Assembly: GCF_013373795.3 (NCBI RefSeq)
Contig: NZ_CP088022.1
Location: 744,001-808,000, forward strand
DNA length: 64,000 bases
Source of the DNA: Bradyrhizobium quebecense
Lineage (GTDB): Bacteria > Pseudomonadota > Alphaproteobacteria > Rhizobiales > Xanthobacteraceae
Reading direction: 5' to 3'
The notes under the pieces are model-generated. The model saw only the letters and a program-made list of their open reading frames with translations. It made no database searches and was not told the DNA's origin. Both the position numbers and the translations under genes were made by a program. Shown here piece by piece: positions 61,217 through 64,000 of this stretch (position 1 is the first letter of the stretch; the number at the start of each line of letters is the position of its first letter).

Positions 61217-62238
61217 CCGCAGCATCCGCTGAACAGCGCAGCGAGCCCATCATCTCGGTGCGCGACCTCCAGGTCCGCTTCCAGACCTCGGACCGTCGCG
61301 CCACCGTGAAGGCGGTCGATGGCGTCAATTTCGACGTCCGCCGCGGCGAGACGTTTGGCATCATCGGCGAATCCGGATCGGGCAAGACCACGATCGGCCG
61401 CGCGCTGGTGTTTCTGCTGAAGCCGAGCGCCGGCGCCATCCTGCATGACGGCATCGACCCGCTGGCGCTGCCGCGCCAAGAATTCCAGAGCCATCGCCGC
61501 GACTATCAGATCATCTTCCAGGATCCGAACGCGGCGCTGAATCCGCGCATGACGATCCTGGCCTCCGTGCTCGAGCCGCTGCAGCTTGCCCGCGTCGGCA
61601 GCCGCGCCGAGCGGGAGCGGCTAGCGCGGGAGGCGCTGGAGCGCGTGGGGCTGCCGCAGGAGTTCGGCGAGCGCTATCCGCACCAGCTGTCCGGCGGCCA
61701 GAAGCAGCGCGTCGTGATCGCCCGCGCGCTGACCTTGAAGCCGAAACTGATCGTCTGCGACGAGGTGGTGGCCGCGCTCGACATGTCGATCCGCGGCGAT
61801 GTGCTCAACCTGTTTGCCGATCTGCAGCGCGACCTCGGGCTGACCTATGTCTTCATCACCCATGATCTTGCCGTGGTCTCGCATATCAGCGAGCGCGTCG
61901 CTGTCATGTATCTCGGCCAGTTCGTCGAGCTCGGGCCGACCGAAGAGGTCGCCGAGCGGCCGCTGCACCCCTACACCATCGCATTGCTGTCGGCCGAGCC
62001 GCGACCGCTGCCGTCATCGATGCGCGAGGCGCAGCGGATCGTGCTGCAGGGCGAGGTGCCGAGCCCGATCGATCCGCCGTCGGGCTGCCGCTTCCGTACC
62101 CGTTGCCCGCACGCGCAGCCGCTCTGCACCGAGCGTGTGCCGGAGTGGCGCGAGTTGAAGCCCGATCACTGGGTGGCCTGCCATTTCGCCGACCGCCCGA
62201 ATTTTTCGCCGAACTCACAACCGGAGACAACGCCATGA
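61213..62238 (+). CDS. Peptide/nickel-type ABC transporter ATPase (DppF-like)
   Basis: A 341-residue ATPase with Walker A GESGSGKT near 61, signature LSGGQKQRVVIARAL, and Walker B LIVCDEVVAALD; the usual DEPVSALD is DEVVAALD, so the residue after the catalytic Glu is Val instead of Pro, a mild change. The C-terminal Cys-rich tail is GCRFRTRCPHAQPLC. Stop-start overlaps join it to DppD-like and the binding-protein gene. Confidence 0.92.
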
Positions 62239-63782
62239 CGATGACGACACGACGCGAGGCCATGGCGCTGATCTCGGGGGCGCTCGCCAGCACCGCGCTC
62301 GGCGGCAGCGCGTTTGCGCAAGCCGCGCCGAAGAAGGGCGGCACCTTGCGGATATCAGCGCTGGCCAATCCGTCGAGCCTCGATCCGGCAACCGGCGGCG
62401 CCGGCTCCGACCACGCCTTCCTGTTCACGATGTACGACACGCTGACCGAATGGGAGTTCGAGACGCTGAAGCCGAAGCCGGGTCTTGCGGAGAGCTGGAA
62501 GTTCACCGATCCCAATACGCTGGTGCTCAATATCCGCTCAGGCGTCACCTTCCATGACGGTACGCCGCTCGATGCGGAAGCTGTCAAGTTCAACCTCGAT
62601 CGCAACCGGAGCGACGCGAAGTCGAACATCAAGGCCGATCTGCTCTCGGTCGCCTCGGTCGAGGTCACCGGTCCGCAGCAGGTGACCTTGAAGCTGAAGA
62701 CGCCGGATACCGCGCTGCCCGGCATTCTCTCCGACCGCGCCGGCATGATGGTCTCGCCGACGGCGCTGAAGGCGGCCGAGGGCGGCGTCGTGACGCGCAA
62801 GCCGGTCGGCGCCGGCGCCTACGCCTTCGTGAGCTGGGCCGACGGCGAGAAGATCGTGGTCAAGCGCAACGAGAAATACTGGAAGCCGGACCGGCCTTGG
62901 CCGGACGGCATCGAGTTCTCGATCATTCCCGAACTCACCACCGGCGCGCGCTCGGTCACCGCCGGGCAGAACGACCTGATCTATCAATTGCCGCCGCGGC
63001 AGAAAGCGATCATCGAGCGCGCCTCCAGCGTCAAGGTGGTGCACGGCCCGACGCTCTACGTGCTCCAGATTTTCCTCAACTGGGCCAAGCCGCCGTTCGA
63101 CAACGTCAAGGTTCGCCAGGCGCTCAACTTCGCGATCGACCGCGAGTCCTTCGTCAAGGCCGCGCTCGCCGGCCTCGCGGAGCCCGCCTACATGAACTTG
63201 CCGAAGGCGCATTGGGCCTATGATGCCGAGGTCGCCAAACTCTATCCCTACGATCCCGACAAGGCACGCAAGCTCCTCGCCGAGGCTGGCTTAAAGGAGG
63301 GCACCCCGATCGAGCTCGGCGGCTATCCGGACCAGGATTCGGTGCAGCGTCAGGAGATCCTGATCGAGCAGTTGCGCAAGGCCGGCATGAATGTGCGGTT
63401 CGTCAATGCCCCGATCGCGGAGGCCTCTGCAGCGTTCTTCGGTCCGGAGAAGAAAGGGGCCGGGCTGCTCTCGGCCTGGACCGGACGGCCCGACCCGAGC
63501 CTGACCTATTCTTTGATGTTCACCAAGGACGCCTATTACAATGGCGGTCGCGCGCCGGTGCCGGCCGAACTCGAGGCCGCGATCAAGGAATCGCGCGCGT
63601 CTGAGGATATCGAGGTCAGGCGCAAGGCGTTCTCCATTGTGCAGCGACTGGTCATGGAAAACGCCTTTGTGGCGCCGCTGGCGTTCCAGTTCGAGCTGGT
63701 TGCCATGAACAAGAAGGTGCAGGGTTATCGGCCCAATCTTCTTGGCAAACCTAAATACGACGACGTCTGGCTCGAAGGCTGA
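62235..63782 (+). CDS. ABC transporter substrate-binding protein, family 5
   Basis: A 515-residue periplasmic protein with a signal MTTRREAMALISGALASTAL and mature start AAPKKGGTLRISALANPSSLDPA. Family 5 segments are GLAESWKFTDPNTLVLNIRSGVTFHDGTPLDAEAVKFNLDRN in part and VKVRQALNFAIDRESFVKAAL-like. It shares the importer with the DppDF ATPases and the permease at 63786. The CoA-transferase leading the operon suggests a carboxylic or amino acid-derived ligand; peptide is the default. Confidence 0.9.
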   Translation: MTMTTRREAMALISGALASTALGGSAFAQAAPKKGGTLRISALANPSSLDPATGGAGSDHAFLFTMYDTLTEWEFETLKPKPGLAESWKFTDPNTLVLNIRSGVTFHDGTPLDAEAVKFNLDRNRSDAKSNIKADLLSVASVEVTGPQQVTLKLKTPDTALPGILSDRAGMMVSPTALKAAEGGVVTRKPVGAGAYAFVSWADGEKIVVKRNEKYWKPDRPWPDGIEFSIIPELTTGARSVTAGQNDLIYQLPPRQKAIIERASSVKVVHGPTLYVLQIFLNWAKPPFDNVKVRQALNFAIDRESFVKAALAGLAEPAYMNLPKAHWAYDAEVAKLYPYDPDKARKLLAEAGLKEGTPIELGGYPDQDSVQRQEILIEQLRKAGMNVRFVNAPIAEASAAFFGPEKKGAGLLSAWTGRPDPSLTYSLMFTKDAYYNGGRAPVPAELEAAIKESRASEDIEVRRKAFSIVQRLVMENAFVAPLAFQFELVAMNKKVQGYRPNLLGKPKYDDVWLEG

Positions 63783-63785
63783 ACC

Positions 63786-64000
63786 ATGGCACGACGGTCA
63801 CCAGTCAAGGTCATCGGCAGCCGCCTGGTGCAGGCGCTGCCCGTGATCCTGCTCGCGACCTTCATGGTGTTTGCGCTGCTCAAGCTGGTGCCCGGCGACA
63901 TCGCGGTGACGCTGGCGGGCGACAACGCGACCGACGCGCGGATCACCGAGATCAGGGCAATCTACGGCCTCGACCGGCCGTTTCTGGTGCAATATGGCGC
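63786..64000 (+). CDS. N-terminal part of a DppB-like ABC permease
   Basis: Seventy-one residues visible, MARRSPVKVIGSRLVQALPV then ILLATFMVFALLKLVPGDIA and VTLAG, the start of an OppB/DppB permease with its first membrane segment and the PGD motif. It begins 3 bp after the binding-protein stop and continues beyond the window. It completes the importer with the two ATPases and the binding protein upstream. Confidence 0.9.
   Translation, partial: MARRSPVKVIGSRLVQALPVILLATFMVFALLKLVPGDIAVTLAGDNATDARITEIRAIYGLDRPFLVQYG

Overview
The window is high-GC, densely coded DNA that reads like the chromosome of a Bradyrhizobium-type alphaproteobacterium. The protein families, the many ABC importers with twin-arginine or Sec signals, and several families of short palindromic intergenic repeats (an element bounded by CTAGAGC that recurs at least six times) all fit that group. 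No rRNA, tRNA or CRISPR array was recognised. One insertion sequence is present (IS4 family, 35603-37059).

Layout. 1-4300: start of an unidentified membrane protein coupled to a small XRE regulator, a CHAD-domain protein, a MarR regulator with tandem palindromic operators followed by a crotonase-fold enzyme, and an aldose-epimerase-like protein. 4457-5655: a tryptophanyl-tRNA synthetase gene preceded by what looks like a complete Trp attenuator (15-residue leader peptide with two consecutive Trp codons, three pairing segments, terminator with a U tract). 5772-19808: a nitrogen-scavenging region with a DUF3830 protein, a PuuE-type allantoinase-like deacetylase, a BMP-type ABC importer operon that includes a biuret hydrolase, an allantoate/N-carbamoyl amidohydrolase, an AmiF-type formamidase and a second isochorismatase-like hydrolase. 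Three near-perfect sigma-54 promoters (13537-13551, 18927-18941, 19079-19093) and one weaker one (6627-6641) precede these units, so the region may be a small nitrogen-regulated regulon for ureide and amide nitrogen. A LysR/YeiH exporter pair sits inside it.

19868-33737: a secreted NTF2-like protein, an alpha/beta hydrolase with a divergent AraC regulator, a CUT1-type ABC importer lacking its ATPase, a VOC protein, an FAD oxidoreductase, and an oligopeptide/nickel-type ABC importer with a fused double ATPase. 34173-35537: an HU-like protein, an SDR-fold protein lacking the catalytic triad, and a possible 26-residue membrane peptide. After the IS, 37182-44747 is a sulfonate/organosulfur uptake and desulfurisation cluster: a frameshifted SsuA-like protein, a complete SBP-permease-ATPase set, an acyl-CoA-dehydrogenase-like monooxygenase, an SsuD-like flavin monooxygenase and another SsuA.

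45094-64000: a CmcJ/NvfI-like protein, an MFS transporter, an ECF sigma/anti-sigma pair overlapped with a YVTN beta-propeller and a DUF305 protein, a hydantoinase/oxoprolinase HyuB-HyuA pair, a lone branched-chain-type binding protein, an enolase-superfamily enzyme, and an operon in which a double CaiB/BaiF CoA-transferase leads a peptide-type ABC importer running off the window end. Most operons use ATGA or GTGA stop-start overlaps.
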